64,000 bases of DNA from Cognatilysobacter terrigena (GTDB lineage: Bacteria; Pseudomonadota; Gammaproteobacteria; Xanthomonadales; Xanthomonadaceae): NCBI RefSeq assembly GCF_004361065.1, contig NZ_SELT01000009.1:44494-108493 (forward strand). Reading direction: 5' to 3'. The notes under the pieces are model-generated. The model ran no database searches and was not told the DNA's origin. It worked only from the letters and a program-made list of their open reading frames with translations. Shown here piece by piece: positions 50,002 through 58,868 of the stretch. Position numbers and translations under genes: made by a program. The stretch's first letter is position 1; each line of letters begins with the position of its first letter.

Positions 50002-51231
50002 TCAGGTGCTGGCAACGAGCTCCTCGCGGGTGTCGGCAGCGCCCGCAAGGCGGCGCAGCTTGGGCGCGACCATCGGCACCGTCAGCATCGTGCTGCCGAT
50101 CGCCATCAGCAGCAGCGCGGTGAACGTCGCCGCGGTGATGAGCTGTTTGTCGAGCAGGACGTTGACGAAGATGATCATGATCAGCGCCTTGGTCTGCAGC
50201 AGCCAGCCGATCATCGAGGCCTCTCCGCGCTTCCAGCCGAGGATGCGTCCGGCGAGTCGCACGCCGACGAGCTTGCCGGTCACGGACGCGACGAGCAGCG
50301 CGCCCGCGGCGAGGAACACGGTCGCGCCGCCAACCGACCACGCGGTCTTGAGCCCGGTACTCAGGAAGAACACCGGCATCATCACCATCAGCACGTGGTG
50401 GCGCAGCTGGTCCATCTGCTTCTGCTCGAACCACTCGGCGTCCATGACCACGCCCGCGAGGAACGCGCCGACCATGAAGTGCAGGCCCGACCAGTCGGCG
50501 CCGAATGCGCATAGCGCGAGCCAGATCAATGCGACGAACCAGCGATCGCGCGCCGGCAGCTTCGGCATGAGGCGGCGGTACAACGCACAGGCGACGGCGA
50601 ACACCGCGAGGAACGCGACCTGTCGACCGATGCGCTGCCAGTCCATCAGCACGACGGCGAGGACGCCCCAGATCGCGACGTCGTCCAAGCTCGCGTAGCG
50701 CAGGATCCGCTGCCCGATGGGCGCGCGAAGGATCTCGAGCTTCTCCATCAGCAGGATCAGGATCGGCAATGCGGTGACCGCGCCGGCCATGCCGACGCCG
50801 ACGACGAACTGCCACGGCAGGCCCTTCTCGCCGATCCATCCCGGCAGCCCGAGCATCGCCAGTGCGACGACGGAACCGAACAGCATCGGCACCGCCAGCG
50901 CGAGGCCCGCGGTGATCGCGCTCTCGCGACGTTTCTCCCACGCCTTGCGCAGGTCGAGTTCGATGCCCGCGATCATCACGAACAGCATCACCGCCCACCA
51001 CGCGAGGCCGTTGAGCGACTTCACGACGTCGGGCGCGAACACCAGCTGGTAGTAGTCCGGGTACGCCTTACCGAGCACGCCGGGGCCGAGCACGATGCCC
51101 ATGACGATCTGCACGACCACGAGCGGCGCGAAGTAGTCGGTGCGCCCCAGGCGCCAGATGATGTAGGGCACGGCGAAGATGATCGCCATCGCGATCAGGA
51201 AGACTTCGGTGGTGCTCATCGCATGCGGCAT
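50002..51231 (-). CDS. Kef/CPA2-type cation:proton antiporter
   Basis: Membrane protein of 409 residues with about twelve helices of the monovalent cation:proton antiporter-2 family. Motifs such as VVVQIVMGIVLGPGVLG and FVMIAGIELDLRKAWEKR (helix 3-4) and the paired Ala-Ser-Asp-Asp helix RYASLDDVAIWGV (helix 6, ion-binding Asp) are present. There is no RCK/TrkA-N tail, so it is a membrane-only antiporter. The start ATG 51231 follows GGAAGGA. Confidence 0.88.
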   Translation of the reverse strand: MPHAMSTTEVFLIAMAIIFAVPYIIWRLGRTDYFAPLVVVQIVMGIVLGPGVLGKAYPDYYQLVFAPDVVKSLNGLAWWAVMLFVMIAGIELDLRKAWEKRRESAITAGLALAVPMLFGSVVALAMLGLPGWIGEKGLPWQFVVGVGMAGAVTALPILILLMEKLEILRAPIGQRILRYASLDDVAIWGVLAVVLMDWQRIGRQVAFLAVFAVACALYRRLMPKLPARDRWFVALIWLALCAFGADWSGLHFMVGAFLAGVVMDAEWFEQKQMDQLRHHVLMVMMPVFFLSTGLKTAWSVGGATVFLAAGALLVASVTGKLVGVRLAGRILGWKRGEASMIGWLLQTKALIMIIFVNVLLDKQLITAATFTALLLMAIGSTMLTVPMVAPKLRRLAGAADTREELVAST

Positions 51232-51288
51232 CGCGGCGGTCCTTCCCCAAGGAGGGGCGGAGTATGCCCGCGGTCGACGCGGCGTGGG

Positions 51289-51687
51289 TTACAGCGGCTC
51301 GTCGACGATCGCCGCACCGCGTTCGGCCAAGAGGTCGCGCAGGATCGTCCGGTGGCAGCGCGACGGGTCCGCGCAGTAGCACCCGACCGAGAAATCCGTC
51401 GTATGCGACAGCGCGGCGAGCGTGTCGAGCACGTGGCGCGCCTCGCCCTTGGCCATTTCGCTGCGATAGCGCTTGGCGAACGCGGCGATTTCGCGTGGTG
51501 TCGTCGCCGACAGTCCGGCCGCCACGGTTTCGGGCTGCGGGGCGAGCGTCGGCAGCCAGACGTCGTAGAAGTCGCGCGAGGCGAACTCCTGCTTGCGAAC
51601 GCCACGTGGCGGACGTCGCACGGTGCCGAGGCGCGTGCCCTCGCCGGGATGACGCGGCGTGCCGAGACGAACGATGCGAACGGCCAT
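51289..51687 (-). CDS. DUF488 family protein
   Basis: Protein of 132 residues with the DUF488 hallmarks: an N-terminal RIVRLGTPRHPGEG segment and a C-terminal CYCADPSRCHRTILRDLLAERG with Cys and Cys-His-Arg residues. The CHR motif may bind metal or act in redox chemistry; the family is uncharacterised. It lies upstream (on the minus strand) of the antiporter with 57 bp between. Confidence 0.8.
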   Translation of the reverse strand: MAVRIVRLGTPRHPGEGTRLGTVRRPPRGVRKQEFASRDFYDVWLPTLAPQPETVAAGLSATTPREIAAFAKRYRSEMAKGEARHVLDTLAALSHTTDFSVGCYCADPSRCHRTILRDLLAERGAAIVDEPL

Positions 51688-51750
51688 GGGGGGCTCCGGA
51701 ACGGTCGCGCGATGCTCGCGCGTCGCGCTCCGGAGCGCCAGCGAGCGGAC

Positions 51751-51978
51751 TCAGGCGGCGTGGCGGACGTCGTCGTTCGCGGCGCGCGGCACGCGACGGC
51801 GTTCGATGCCGACGTAGTTGCGACTGATCACGGTGGGGAGACGGAAGACACGCGCGCGGCGACGCATGCGCGCATCGTCGTCGACGTGTTCGCGATGCAG
51901 CGCATCGCCGACCAGGAGGGAGAGAGCGAGCACCAGCGCGATCGTCAGCGCGGTGCCGAACAGCATGAAGGCGGACAT
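51751..51978 (-). CDS. single-helix small membrane protein
   Basis: Protein of 75 residues with one helix (about 4-25, FMLFGTALTIALVLALSLLVG) and a basic cytoplasmic tail (RMRRRARVFRLPTV; ERRRVPRAANDD). The start at ATG 51978 is chosen over a short upstream extension. No known family. Real but of unknown function, or possibly non-coding. Confidence 0.45.
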   Translation of the reverse strand: MSAFMLFGTALTIALVLALSLLVGDALHREHVDDDARMRRRARVFRLPTVISRNYVGIERRRVPRAANDDVRHAA

Positions 51979-52105
51979 GGCGGTGAAGACGGACGCGTGC
52001 CGGGGTGGCACGACTATTCGGATGCGCGCCGGGCAGGGAAAGTTGCAATGAAATCGCGCACCAGGTCGTCAGTCATGGTCACTGACGTCATGCAAGCGGC
52101 GCTGG

Positions 52106-53620
52106 TCAGGCCGCACGTCGCGGCGTCGTACGTTGTTGCCGGCGCTCCTGCACGACGCGACCGGCCGGGAACGCGACGGCTGCCCGCAGGCCGGCGACGG
52201 TCGACGCATTACGCACGCCGCGACGCGCGACGTTGAGCACGTGCTGCAGCATTTCGCGTCGACGCACCTCGCCGGACTCGCGCACCAGCGACAGGCGATG
52301 CAGCGAGTACAGGCCGATCAGGGCCGAGATGACGAAGAAGAACTGCCACCAGCCGATCGACAGCGTGACGAGGTCGAGCGCGCCGGTCGGCGAGCGCCAG
52401 TCGACGGAGAACCGCAGTTGCCGCTTCTCGAAGAAGGTCGCGAATGCACCGCCGAGCAACGGCGCGACCCCCGCGGCGACCGCGGTGACGAGCGCATTCG
52501 TAGCGACGTAGGCCGTCGAGCGTCCGCGCGGCGCAAGCTTGAGCCCGATCGCGCTCGAGGCGAGTGCGACGCCCGCCGACGTCATGCCCATCAGCACGTG
52601 CAATACGGTGAGGTAGGCGATCGTCCAGGACGGTCGATCGAACTGGCCGGCCAGCGCCATCGCCGCGATGCAGGCGATGAACGCGGGCGCGGCGACGCCG
52701 AGCACCGTCTTGTTCGCGAAGCGGTCGGACAACCGGCCCCAGCCGCGCAGCACCACGATGTTCGCCAGCTGGCTGACGATGCTCATCAGCAGCACGAAAC
52801 CCGCCGACAGGCCGAGCTGCCGGATCATGTAGACGCTGAAGAACGGCGCCGCGAGGTTCACCGCGAATTGCCACGACGCGAAGAAGCGGATCAGCGCACG
52901 GAAGCCCGGATCGCGCAGCGGCTCGATCAGCATGCGTCCAAGTCGACGGCCCGGCACCGGCGTGGGCATCGCAGGTTCGGGCACGCGCGCGAGGTGCCAC
53001 GTGCTGACCAGGCTCGACAGGAAGCCGAGGCCGTACAGCGCGGCGAACGCGACCGGGCTTCCGCCGCCACGACCGGTCGGATCGCCAAACTGCAGCGCCG
53101 CCGCGGCCGCGGCCGTGCCCGCGATGCCGAGCAGCGTCGCCCAGATCGTGCGTCGCGCGAAGAACAGGCCGAGCTTGGCGTCGGGTATCAGGTCGCGGAT
53201 CCACGAATTCCATGCGCAACCGGCGACCGCATTGAGCGCGCAATGCACGGTTTCGCCGATCACGAGCAGGACGAGCGCGAGCGTGTGGTCGTGCAGATAG
53301 CCGAGCATCGCCATCATCGGCAGAGCGAGCCGCGCGACGAACAGGCCGGCGATGGCGACGCGACGCCGCGATCGCACGCGTTCGAGCAACGCGACGGCCG
53401 GCGCCTGCAGCAACTGCGTGAGGAACGGAATTGCCGCGAGCACGCCGATCACCGTCGACGACGCACCCAGCATCAATGCGTAGGCGACGAGCACCACACC
53501 GCTGTTGAGCGTGCCGACCACCGTGGCGAACGCGGCGTCGAGCATCAGGCGTCGGCCGCCTTCGCGCAGTTGCTCGCGGGAGATTTCCTGAGTGTCGGTG
53601 GTGGCGGACAGCGCGGGCAT
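52106..53620 (-). CDS. major facilitator superfamily transporter
   Basis: MFS carrier of 504 residues with about twelve helices and a longer polar C-terminus (Arg-rich, about 40 residues). Hallmarks are the ATVVGTLNSGVVLVAYALMLG opening, RRRVAIAGLFVARLALP after helix 2-3, and the second-half repeat LRGWGRLSDRFANKTVLG (the motif A equivalent GRLSDRF). The cargo is unknown. Start ATG 53620; a GTG nine codons upstream is possible. Confidence 0.82.
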   Translation of the reverse strand: MPALSATTDTQEISREQLREGGRRLMLDAAFATVVGTLNSGVVLVAYALMLGASSTVIGVLAAIPFLTQLLQAPAVALLERVRSRRRVAIAGLFVARLALPMMAMLGYLHDHTLALVLLVIGETVHCALNAVAGCAWNSWIRDLIPDAKLGLFFARRTIWATLLGIAGTAAAAAALQFGDPTGRGGGSPVAFAALYGLGFLSSLVSTWHLARVPEPAMPTPVPGRRLGRMLIEPLRDPGFRALIRFFASWQFAVNLAAPFFSVYMIRQLGLSAGFVLLMSIVSQLANIVVLRGWGRLSDRFANKTVLGVAAPAFIACIAAMALAGQFDRPSWTIAYLTVLHVLMGMTSAGVALASSAIGLKLAPRGRSTAYVATNALVTAVAAGVAPLLGGAFATFFEKRQLRFSVDWRSPTGALDLVTLSIGWWQFFFVISALIGLYSLHRLSLVRESGEVRRREMLQHVLNVARRGVRNASTVAGLRAAVAFPAGRVVQERRQQRTTPRRAA

Positions 53621-53779
53621 CGTCGAGCGGTCTGCAGGCGGGGCCACAGGGCAGCAGACCGAACGTGACGATGCGATGGGCCGCTTGCCGACGTGCGGTC
53701 GCCGATCGCGTCGACGCCCCGTCGAAAACCGTGACCGGCCTTCATCCGCAAGCGACGCTGGACCGGTCTACTGGGAGCC

Positions 53780-53932
53780 ATGACGCCGCGCTATATCGCC
53801 GCACGACGCCCCGATGGCAGCCCCTCGCGCCACCTCACCGCCCGCCAGCTCGGGCGCATGCGCACGCGCTTCTACCGGCTCGTGGTGCTGATGGGGATCG
53901 TGCTGGTCACCGGCGCCTGCGTGATCCGCTGA
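53780..53932 (+). CDS. candidate 50-residue membrane protein
   Basis: Frame of 50 codons whose product has a basic, polar N-terminal half (RRPDGSPSRHLTARQLGRM) and a C-terminal helix (YRLVVLMGIVLVTGACVIR). GGGAG is present but only two bases before the ATG, which is too close. It sits in the 160 bp gap ahead of aidB. It could be real or a chance frame in G+C-rich DNA. Confidence 0.35.
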   Translation: MTPRYIAARRPDGSPSRHLTARQLGRMRTRFYRLVVLMGIVLVTGACVIR

Positions 53933-53991
53933 GCCGCGCCGGGCGCGCGGCGAGCGACTAGCATCGGCGCATCGCCCCGCCGGTTGCCGCG

Positions 53992-55629
53992 ATGTCGACT
54001 CCGCCCGACTTCGAAACCCACGTCGTTACCAACCAGTCGCCCGACTTCGCGCCGCGCAACCTGTGGCACGACGATGTCGCGCTGCGGGAGGCGGTGGCGC
54101 GCGAGGGCGGCGCAGCGTTCGACGCGCATCTCGCGGGCTATGGCGCACTCGCCGGCGACACGCTGTACGCGCACGGCTTCGAGGCCAACCGCGATCGCCC
54201 GCGCCTGCGCACGCACGACTCGCGAGGTCACCGCATCGACCGGGTCGACTTCCATCCGAGCTATCACGCGTTGATGGACGTGGCGGTCGGGCACGGTGTC
54301 GCCGGACTCTCCTGGCACGACGCGCGCCCGGGTGCGCACGTGGCCCGCGCCGCGTTGAGCTACCTGCATCACCAGGCCGACGCCGGCACCAGCTGTCCGC
54401 TGACGATGACGCACGCGGCCGTGCCGGTCCTGCGTCGCGAACCCACGCTGCGCGAATGGGCGGACAAGGCCGCCGCGCCGCATTACGACGCGCGCGAGGT
54501 GCCGATCGCCGACAAGCGCGGCGTCACGCTCGGCATGGGCATGACCGAGAAGCAGGGCGGCAGCGACGTGCGCAGCAACGCGACCACGGCCACACCGCAG
54601 GCCGACGGTTCGTACGCACTCGTCGGCCACAAATGGTTCTTCTCCGCGCCGATGTCCGACGGCTTCCTCGTGCTCGCGCAGGCGCCGGGCGGGCTGAGCT
54701 GTTTCCTCATGCCACGCCGGCTCGACGACGGCCACAAGAATGCGTTCCGGCTGATGCGACTGAAGGACAAACTCGGCGACTGGAGCAACGCCTCGTCGGA
54801 AGTCGAGTTCACGGGCGCGCATGCATGGCGCATCGGCGATGAAGGTCGCGGCGTGGCGACCATCCTCGAAATGGTGATGCTCACGCGGCTCGACTGCATG
54901 CTCGGCGCCGCCGCCGAGATGCGCATGGCGCTCGCGCAGGCGATGCACCACGCACGGCATCGCGTCGCGTTCGGTGCGCGGCTGGTCGAGCAGCCTTTGA
55001 TGCGCAACGTGCTCGCGGATCTCGCGCTGGAGGTCGAAGGGGCGGTCGCGTTGTCGATGCGCGTTGCGCGTGCAGTGGACGCCGCACCCCGTGACCCGCG
55101 CGAAGCCGCGTTCGCGCGCATCGCCACCGCGATCGGCAAGTTCTGGCTGTGCAAGCGCGCACCCGTCGCCGTGAACGAAGCGCAGGAATGCTTCGGCGGC
55201 ATCGGCTACATCGAGGAGACGATCCTGCCGCGCCTGTACCGGCAGGCGCCGCTCAATTCGATCTGGGAAGGCAGCGGCAACATCCAGTGCCTCGACGTGT
55301 TGCGCGCGTTGTCGCGCGAAGCCGCCGCGCGCGACGCGCTGGTCGCTGAGCTCGACGGTGCGCGCGGTCGCGATGCCTCGTACGACGCCGCGGTCGAAAC
55401 GCTGCTCTACGAGCTCGAGCAGTCGTTGCCGTCGGAGTCGCAGGCACGTCGTGTCGTCGAAGCGCTGGCGCTCGCGCTGCAGGGCAGCGTGTTGTTGCGT
55501 GCCGGGTCGCCGGTCGCCGCCGCGTTCGTCGCCAGCCGTCTTGCCGATGCGCACCGGCTCGCATTCGGCACGCTGGACGACGCGCGCGTCGACGTCGGCG
55601 TCGCGCTCGATCGCGTGCTGCCGGCCTGA
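53992..55629 (+). CDS. aidB: AidB-like acyl-CoA dehydrogenase
   Basis: Flavoprotein of 545 residues, the length of AidB (about 540) rather than ordinary acyl-CoA dehydrogenases (about 380). The opening NQSPDFAPRNLWHDD, GMGMTEKQGGSDVRSN (FAD/substrate region), and ECFGGIGYIEETILPRLYRQAPLNSIWEGSGN (given here in two parts: ECFGGIGYIEE and LNSIWEGSGN) match AidB. E. coli AidB is part of the adaptive response to alkylation and binds DNA. An Ada-like regulator lies at 22.6 kb. Confidence 0.9.
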   Translation: MSTPPDFETHVVTNQSPDFAPRNLWHDDVALREAVAREGGAAFDAHLAGYGALAGDTLYAHGFEANRDRPRLRTHDSRGHRIDRVDFHPSYHALMDVAVGHGVAGLSWHDARPGAHVARAALSYLHHQADAGTSCPLTMTHAAVPVLRREPTLREWADKAAAPHYDAREVPIADKRGVTLGMGMTEKQGGSDVRSNATTATPQADGSYALVGHKWFFSAPMSDGFLVLAQAPGGLSCFLMPRRLDDGHKNAFRLMRLKDKLGDWSNASSEVEFTGAHAWRIGDEGRGVATILEMVMLTRLDCMLGAAAEMRMALAQAMHHARHRVAFGARLVEQPLMRNVLADLALEVEGAVALSMRVARAVDAAPRDPREAAFARIATAIGKFWLCKRAPVAVNEAQECFGGIGYIEETILPRLYRQAPLNSIWEGSGNIQCLDVLRALSREAAARDALVAELDGARGRDASYDAAVETLLYELEQSLPSESQARRVVEALALALQGSVLLRAGSPVAAAFVASRLADAHRLAFGTLDDARVDVGVALDRVLPA

Positions 55630-55630
55630 C

Positions 55631-56074
55631 TCACGCGCTGCGCGGCGCCCACGCCATCAGCACCGCGCCACCCGCGATCATCGCGATCGCCAGCCATTCG
55701 CGTGCGCTCGGTCGCTCGCCCAGTGCTGCGACGGCGAACAGCGCGACGAGCACCACGCTGAGCTTGTCGACCGGCGCCACCTGCGAGGCGTGCCCGAGCT
55801 GCAGCGCGCGGAAATAGCAGACCCACGACGCACCCGTCGCCAGCGCCGACAACGTGAGGAACAACAGCGTGCGCGGCGACAGCGCGCGCGGGTCGCTCCA
55901 CTTGCCGGTGAAGCCGACAAACGCGGCGAGCACGGCCACGATCACCACCGTGCGCAGCAGCGTTGCGAAATCCGAGTCGACGCCCTGCAGGCCGATCTTG
56001 GCGAAGATCGCGGTGAGCGCGGCGAACGTCGCGGAGAGCAGGGCCCAGGTGAGCCATCCGGTCGTGGTCGGCAT
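55631..56074 (-). CDS. small EamA-family transporter
   Basis: Membrane protein of 147 residues with four or five helices, equal to one EamA repeat: WALLSATFAALTAIFAKIGLQG, then DKLSVVLVALFAVAALGERPSAREW. Single-repeat EamA proteins act as homo- or heterodimers and are thought to be the ancestor of the ten-helix transporters. GGAGA precedes ATG 56074. Its stop lies 2 bp from the aidB stop (convergent). Cargo unknown. Confidence 0.82.
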   Translation of the reverse strand: MPTTTGWLTWALLSATFAALTAIFAKIGLQGVDSDFATLLRTVVIVAVLAAFVGFTGKWSDPRALSPRTLLFLTLSALATGASWVCYFRALQLGHASQVAPVDKLSVVLVALFAVAALGERPSAREWLAIAMIAGGAVLMAWAPRSA

Positions 56075-56100
56075 GTCGTGTCTCCGGTGATGGCGCGAGC

Positions 56101-57084
56101 CTAGTGCAGCGGCGGTGGCGCGGCGTCCGCGCGCGTCACTGCGACGCCATCGCGAAGCCGCGAGATGCGGCGACGCCACGTCTCGGCCGTCTGCGGCTTG
56201 ATGAACAAGGCGACCACCTCGGGATGCGCGGCCTGCACGCCCGTCTCGATGCGGCCGATGCACTGCTCGATGCGCGGCGTGTCGAGGTGATCGTGGAAGT
56301 CGGCGCTCAGTGCAGCGACCACGGTGTCGGGGCCGAACTGCTGCGTGATCACGCCGTTCGCGCAGCGCACGTCGGGGTCGGCGCCGGCGATGCGCAGGAT
56401 GTCCTCACGCACGAGGCGGCCCGCGCTTTCGCCGACCAGCAGTGCCTTGGTCTCGCGTGCGAGCAGGCCGGCGGTCACGGCGAGGATCAGGCCGATCACG
56501 ATCGACGCCGCGCCGTCGTAGGTCGGATTGCCGGTGAGCTGCGCGAGCGCGACGCCGACGAGTGCGACGACCAGGCCGGCGAGCGCGGCGGTGTCCTCGA
56601 ACAGCACGGTGAACGTGGTGGGATCCTTGCTCTGGCGGAACGCCTGGAACCAGCCGAGCGCGCCCTTGTCGCGTCGGAACTGGCGGATCGCGACGATCCA
56701 CGACCAGCCCTCGAACACGATCGACGCACCGAGCACGAGGTAGTTCACGCTCGGCCGCACCATCGGTTCGGGATGCCGCAGGTGATGCACGCCCTCGTAC
56801 ACCGAGACGCCGGCGCCGAGCGCGAACACCAGCAGCGCGACGATGAACGCCCAGAAGTACAGCTCGCGGCCGTGACCGAACGGATGCGCCTCGTCTGGCG
56901 CGCGCTGCGAGCGGCGCATGCCATACAGCATCAGCAACTCGTTGGTGCAGTCGACCAGCGAATGCACGCCTTCGCTCAGCATCGCCGAACTGCCGGTGAT
57001 GCCGGCCGCGACGAACTTGGTGATCGCCACCGCGACATTGCCGGCCAGTGCCACGAGCACGACCTTGTGGCCGGACGCCGCCAT
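56101..57084 (-). CDS. cation diffusion facilitator
   Basis: Metal/proton antiporter of 327 residues with six helices. The metal-site motif SEGVHSLVDCTNELL (HxxxD) lies in helix 2 and FEDTAALAGLVVALVG in helix 5, with a C-terminal cytoplasmic ferredoxin-like domain (about 220-320). It exports divalent cations such as Zn, Fe or Mn. The start ATG 57084 (MAASGHKV) is chosen; the frame extends 61 codons further without a signal or helix. Metal specificity cannot be read. Confidence 0.87.
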   Translation of the reverse strand: MAASGHKVVLVALAGNVAVAITKFVAAGITGSSAMLSEGVHSLVDCTNELLMLYGMRRSQRAPDEAHPFGHGRELYFWAFIVALLVFALGAGVSVYEGVHHLRHPEPMVRPSVNYLVLGASIVFEGWSWIVAIRQFRRDKGALGWFQAFRQSKDPTTFTVLFEDTAALAGLVVALVGVALAQLTGNPTYDGAASIVIGLILAVTAGLLARETKALLVGESAGRLVREDILRIAGADPDVRCANGVITQQFGPDTVVAALSADFHDHLDTPRIEQCIGRIETGVQAAHPEVVALFIKPQTAETWRRRISRLRDGVAVTRADAAPPPLH

Positions 57085-57278
57085 CGTTCCACCTGCGATC
57101 GAAGAGGCCCGATGCTCGACGCCCGGCCGTGAACCGGCTGTCGAACCGTGCGGACGGACCGCAGCGGCACTGCGGTCAGTCGCGGGACAGCTTGCGCGCC
57201 CGTTCATCGGCGCGGCGCTCACGCGCGAATCGACAGGCTGCATGCAACGCCGCCAGCGCGGCCGCACGAGGAGAGGCC

Positions 57279-57482
57279 ATGAGTTCGTCGAAGAAGCCCG
57301 CGTCGGAAACGCCGCACATGATCCGCGCCGCCAACCAGGGGCAGGTCGATACGCAGACCCAGCGCAAGGCGCAGCGTCCGCACAACGATCCGCAGTCCGA
57401 TCAGTCGGAAGGCGCGAAAGCGGAAGGCCAGCCGACCGCGATGCACGGCAAGGGCGCCGGATTCAGCCGCAACATGCATTGA
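57279..57482 (+). CDS. tiny hydrophilic disordered protein
   Basis: Protein of 67 residues with a Lys/Arg/Gln/Glu/Ser-rich, Pro-containing sequence (SSSKKPASETPHMIRAANQG; GQPTAMHGKGAGFSRNMH). GAGGAGAGG precedes ATG 57279. Composition resembles the two tiny proteins near 45.5 kb. No signal or helix. It is followed by a 16-bp hairpin. Function unknown. Confidence 0.62.
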   Translation: MSSSKKPASETPHMIRAANQGQVDTQTQRKAQRPHNDPQSDQSEGAKAEGQPTAMHGKGAGFSRNMH

Positions 57483-57490
57483 CGCATCGC

Positions 57491-57527
57491 GCGCACACCG
57501 GCGTCGCGCCACGACGCCGGTGTGCGC
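57491..57527 (+). terminator. 16-bp perfect hairpin after the tiny gene
   Basis: Arms GCGCACACCGGCGTCG and CGACGCCGGTGTGCGC are perfectly complementary with a CGCCA loop, starting 9 bp after the stop of the tiny gene. No U-tract follows, so it may be a 3'-end stabiliser or a rho-independent terminator of unusual type. Confidence 0.5.
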
Positions 57528-57621
57528 TGCGCATGAACCGTCGCCTGCGTTTGACGCCGCCGCGATGCGCGGCTAACGCACGCGATGCGACGGTCGAGCT
57601 TTCACCACGGGAGGTGATCCG

Positions 57622-58041
57622 ATGAGTTCCAACGACACCCATTCCAACCCGATCTCGCGCGTGTTCTCGAAAATCTTCCATCGCGACGAGCCGCAGCAGG
57701 CGGCGACGCACACGCCGCAGCAGGTCACGCCGCGCGTAGTGAGCGCGCCGCAGCCGACGCAGCCCACGGCGCGGCAGGCGACGCCGACACCGACCACCGT
57801 CGCGAACACACCGTCTGCAACGCCGGCCACGCCGTCGGCCGCGGTGGCGCCGACGCCAACCGCGCAACACCGCACCTACACCGTGCAGACGGGCGATTCA
57901 CTGTCGAAGATCGCGCAGCATCTCTACGGCGATGCCAACCGCTGGCATCAGCTCTACGAAGCCAACCGCGCGACGATCAGCGACCCCGATCGCATCTACC
58001 CCGGTCAGGTGCTGACGGTGCCGGACCAGTCGCTGCACTGA
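57622..58041 (+). CDS. LysM-domain protein without signal peptide
   Basis: Protein of 139 residues: a polar N-terminus (SSNDTHSNPISRVFSKIFHR), a long Pro/Thr/Gln-rich linker (about 25-83) and a C-terminal LysM domain (TYTVQTGDSLSKIAQHLYG; DRIYPGQVLTVP). LysM usually binds peptidoglycan, but no signal peptide or helix is present, so it is either cytoplasmic (as with YgaU-type proteins) or exported another way. The ribosome-binding site GGAGGTGA is strong. Independent of neighbours. Confidence 0.8.
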   Translation: MSSNDTHSNPISRVFSKIFHRDEPQQAATHTPQQVTPRVVSAPQPTQPTARQATPTPTTVANTPSATPATPSAAVAPTPTAQHRTYTVQTGDSLSKIAQHLYGDANRWHQLYEANRATISDPDRIYPGQVLTVPDQSLH

Positions 58042-58067
58042 TCCACGTCGGTTGATGCACGGCCCAG

Positions 58068-58105
58068 GCCGCGCCACGCGCTCGTTTCATGGCGCGTGGC
58101 GCGGC
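58068..58105. repeat. 13-bp inverted repeat downstream of the LysM gene
   Basis: Arms GCCGCGCCACGCG and CGCGTGGCGCGGC separated by 12 bp (58081-58092). It lies between the LysM and TPR-like genes, 26 bp beyond the LysM stop. Without a U-tract it may be a terminator variant or a regulatory stem. Confidence 0.45.
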
Positions 58106-58179
58106 TGCTAGCATCCGGGCGCCGGTCGAGGGGGCCGGCCGCAGGGCCGCGCCGCGGCCCCGTCATTCCAGGGGACAGG

Positions 58180-58713
58180 ATGAAGATGAAGACCGGATGC
58201 GTGGCCGTCGCGGCCGCGCTGGTGCTCGCCATGGGAAGCGCGCACGCGAAGGGTGCGGTCACGAAGACCGACAGCTCGATGTACGACGGCAAGTCGCCCG
58301 ACGTTGCCGCGAAGGCGTTGCTCGATGCCGCGATGTCGCAGACCGAAGGCGGCAGCTGGGAACGCATCGGCGTGGCCCGCGTGCTGTATCTCGGCGGCCG
58401 GAAGGCCGACGCGCAGGCGATCTTCGACCAGATCCTTGCGGGCAAGCACGACGCGGGCGATGTCTATCGCATCGCACGCGTGTACGCCGAGGCGCACGAC
58501 TGGGCGAAGGCCAAGCCGCTGTTCGACCAGTTCCTCGCCATGGGCGATTTCGACGAGAAGGAACTGTCGGAGATCGGCGCGTACTACCTGCTCAACGGCG
58601 ACCGCGCGACCGCGGAGAACTACTTCCGCCAGGCCATTGCGCGCGATCCCAAGAGCACGTGGGCGTCGATGCGCATGGCCGGCGCGTACATGGGCGTGCA
58701 GCCGCAGCCGTAA
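58180..58713 (+). CDS. secreted TPR-like protein
   Basis: Protein of 177 residues with a signal peptide (about 1-24, ending AHAKG) and helix pairs resembling tetratricopeptide repeats (IFDQILAGKHDAGDVYRIARVY; KAKPLFDQFLAMGDFDEKEL; YYLLNGDRATAENYFRQAIA). Such periplasmic TPR proteins scaffold other proteins. Start ATG 58180; ATG 58186 is possible. A terminator follows. Confidence 0.72.
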   Translation: MKMKTGCVAVAAALVLAMGSAHAKGAVTKTDSSMYDGKSPDVAAKALLDAAMSQTEGGSWERIGVARVLYLGGRKADAQAIFDQILAGKHDAGDVYRIARVYAEAHDWAKAKPLFDQFLAMGDFDEKELSEIGAYYLLNGDRATAENYFRQAIARDPKSTWASMRMAGAYMGVQPQP

Positions 58714-58731
58714 GCGGCCGTCGTCCCGGAG

Positions 58732-58757
58732 AAGGCCGGCCCCGTGCCGGCCTTTTT
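58732..58757 (+). terminator. intrinsic terminator after the TPR-like gene
   Basis: Stem AAGGCCGGC/GCCGGCCTT with a CCCGT loop, then TTTTT. It lies 18 bp beyond the stop and separates the TPR-like gene from the diguanylate cyclase gene. Confidence 0.9.
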
Positions 58758-58868
58758 CATGTGCGGTCGAAAATGAATGCGCGACGTGGCGATCCGTCGA
58801 TCAAGAACGCTCCGGTGCCGGCCGATAACCGCTGCGAGTCGCCGCGTCCGGCGATGGTCGGATCGTCC

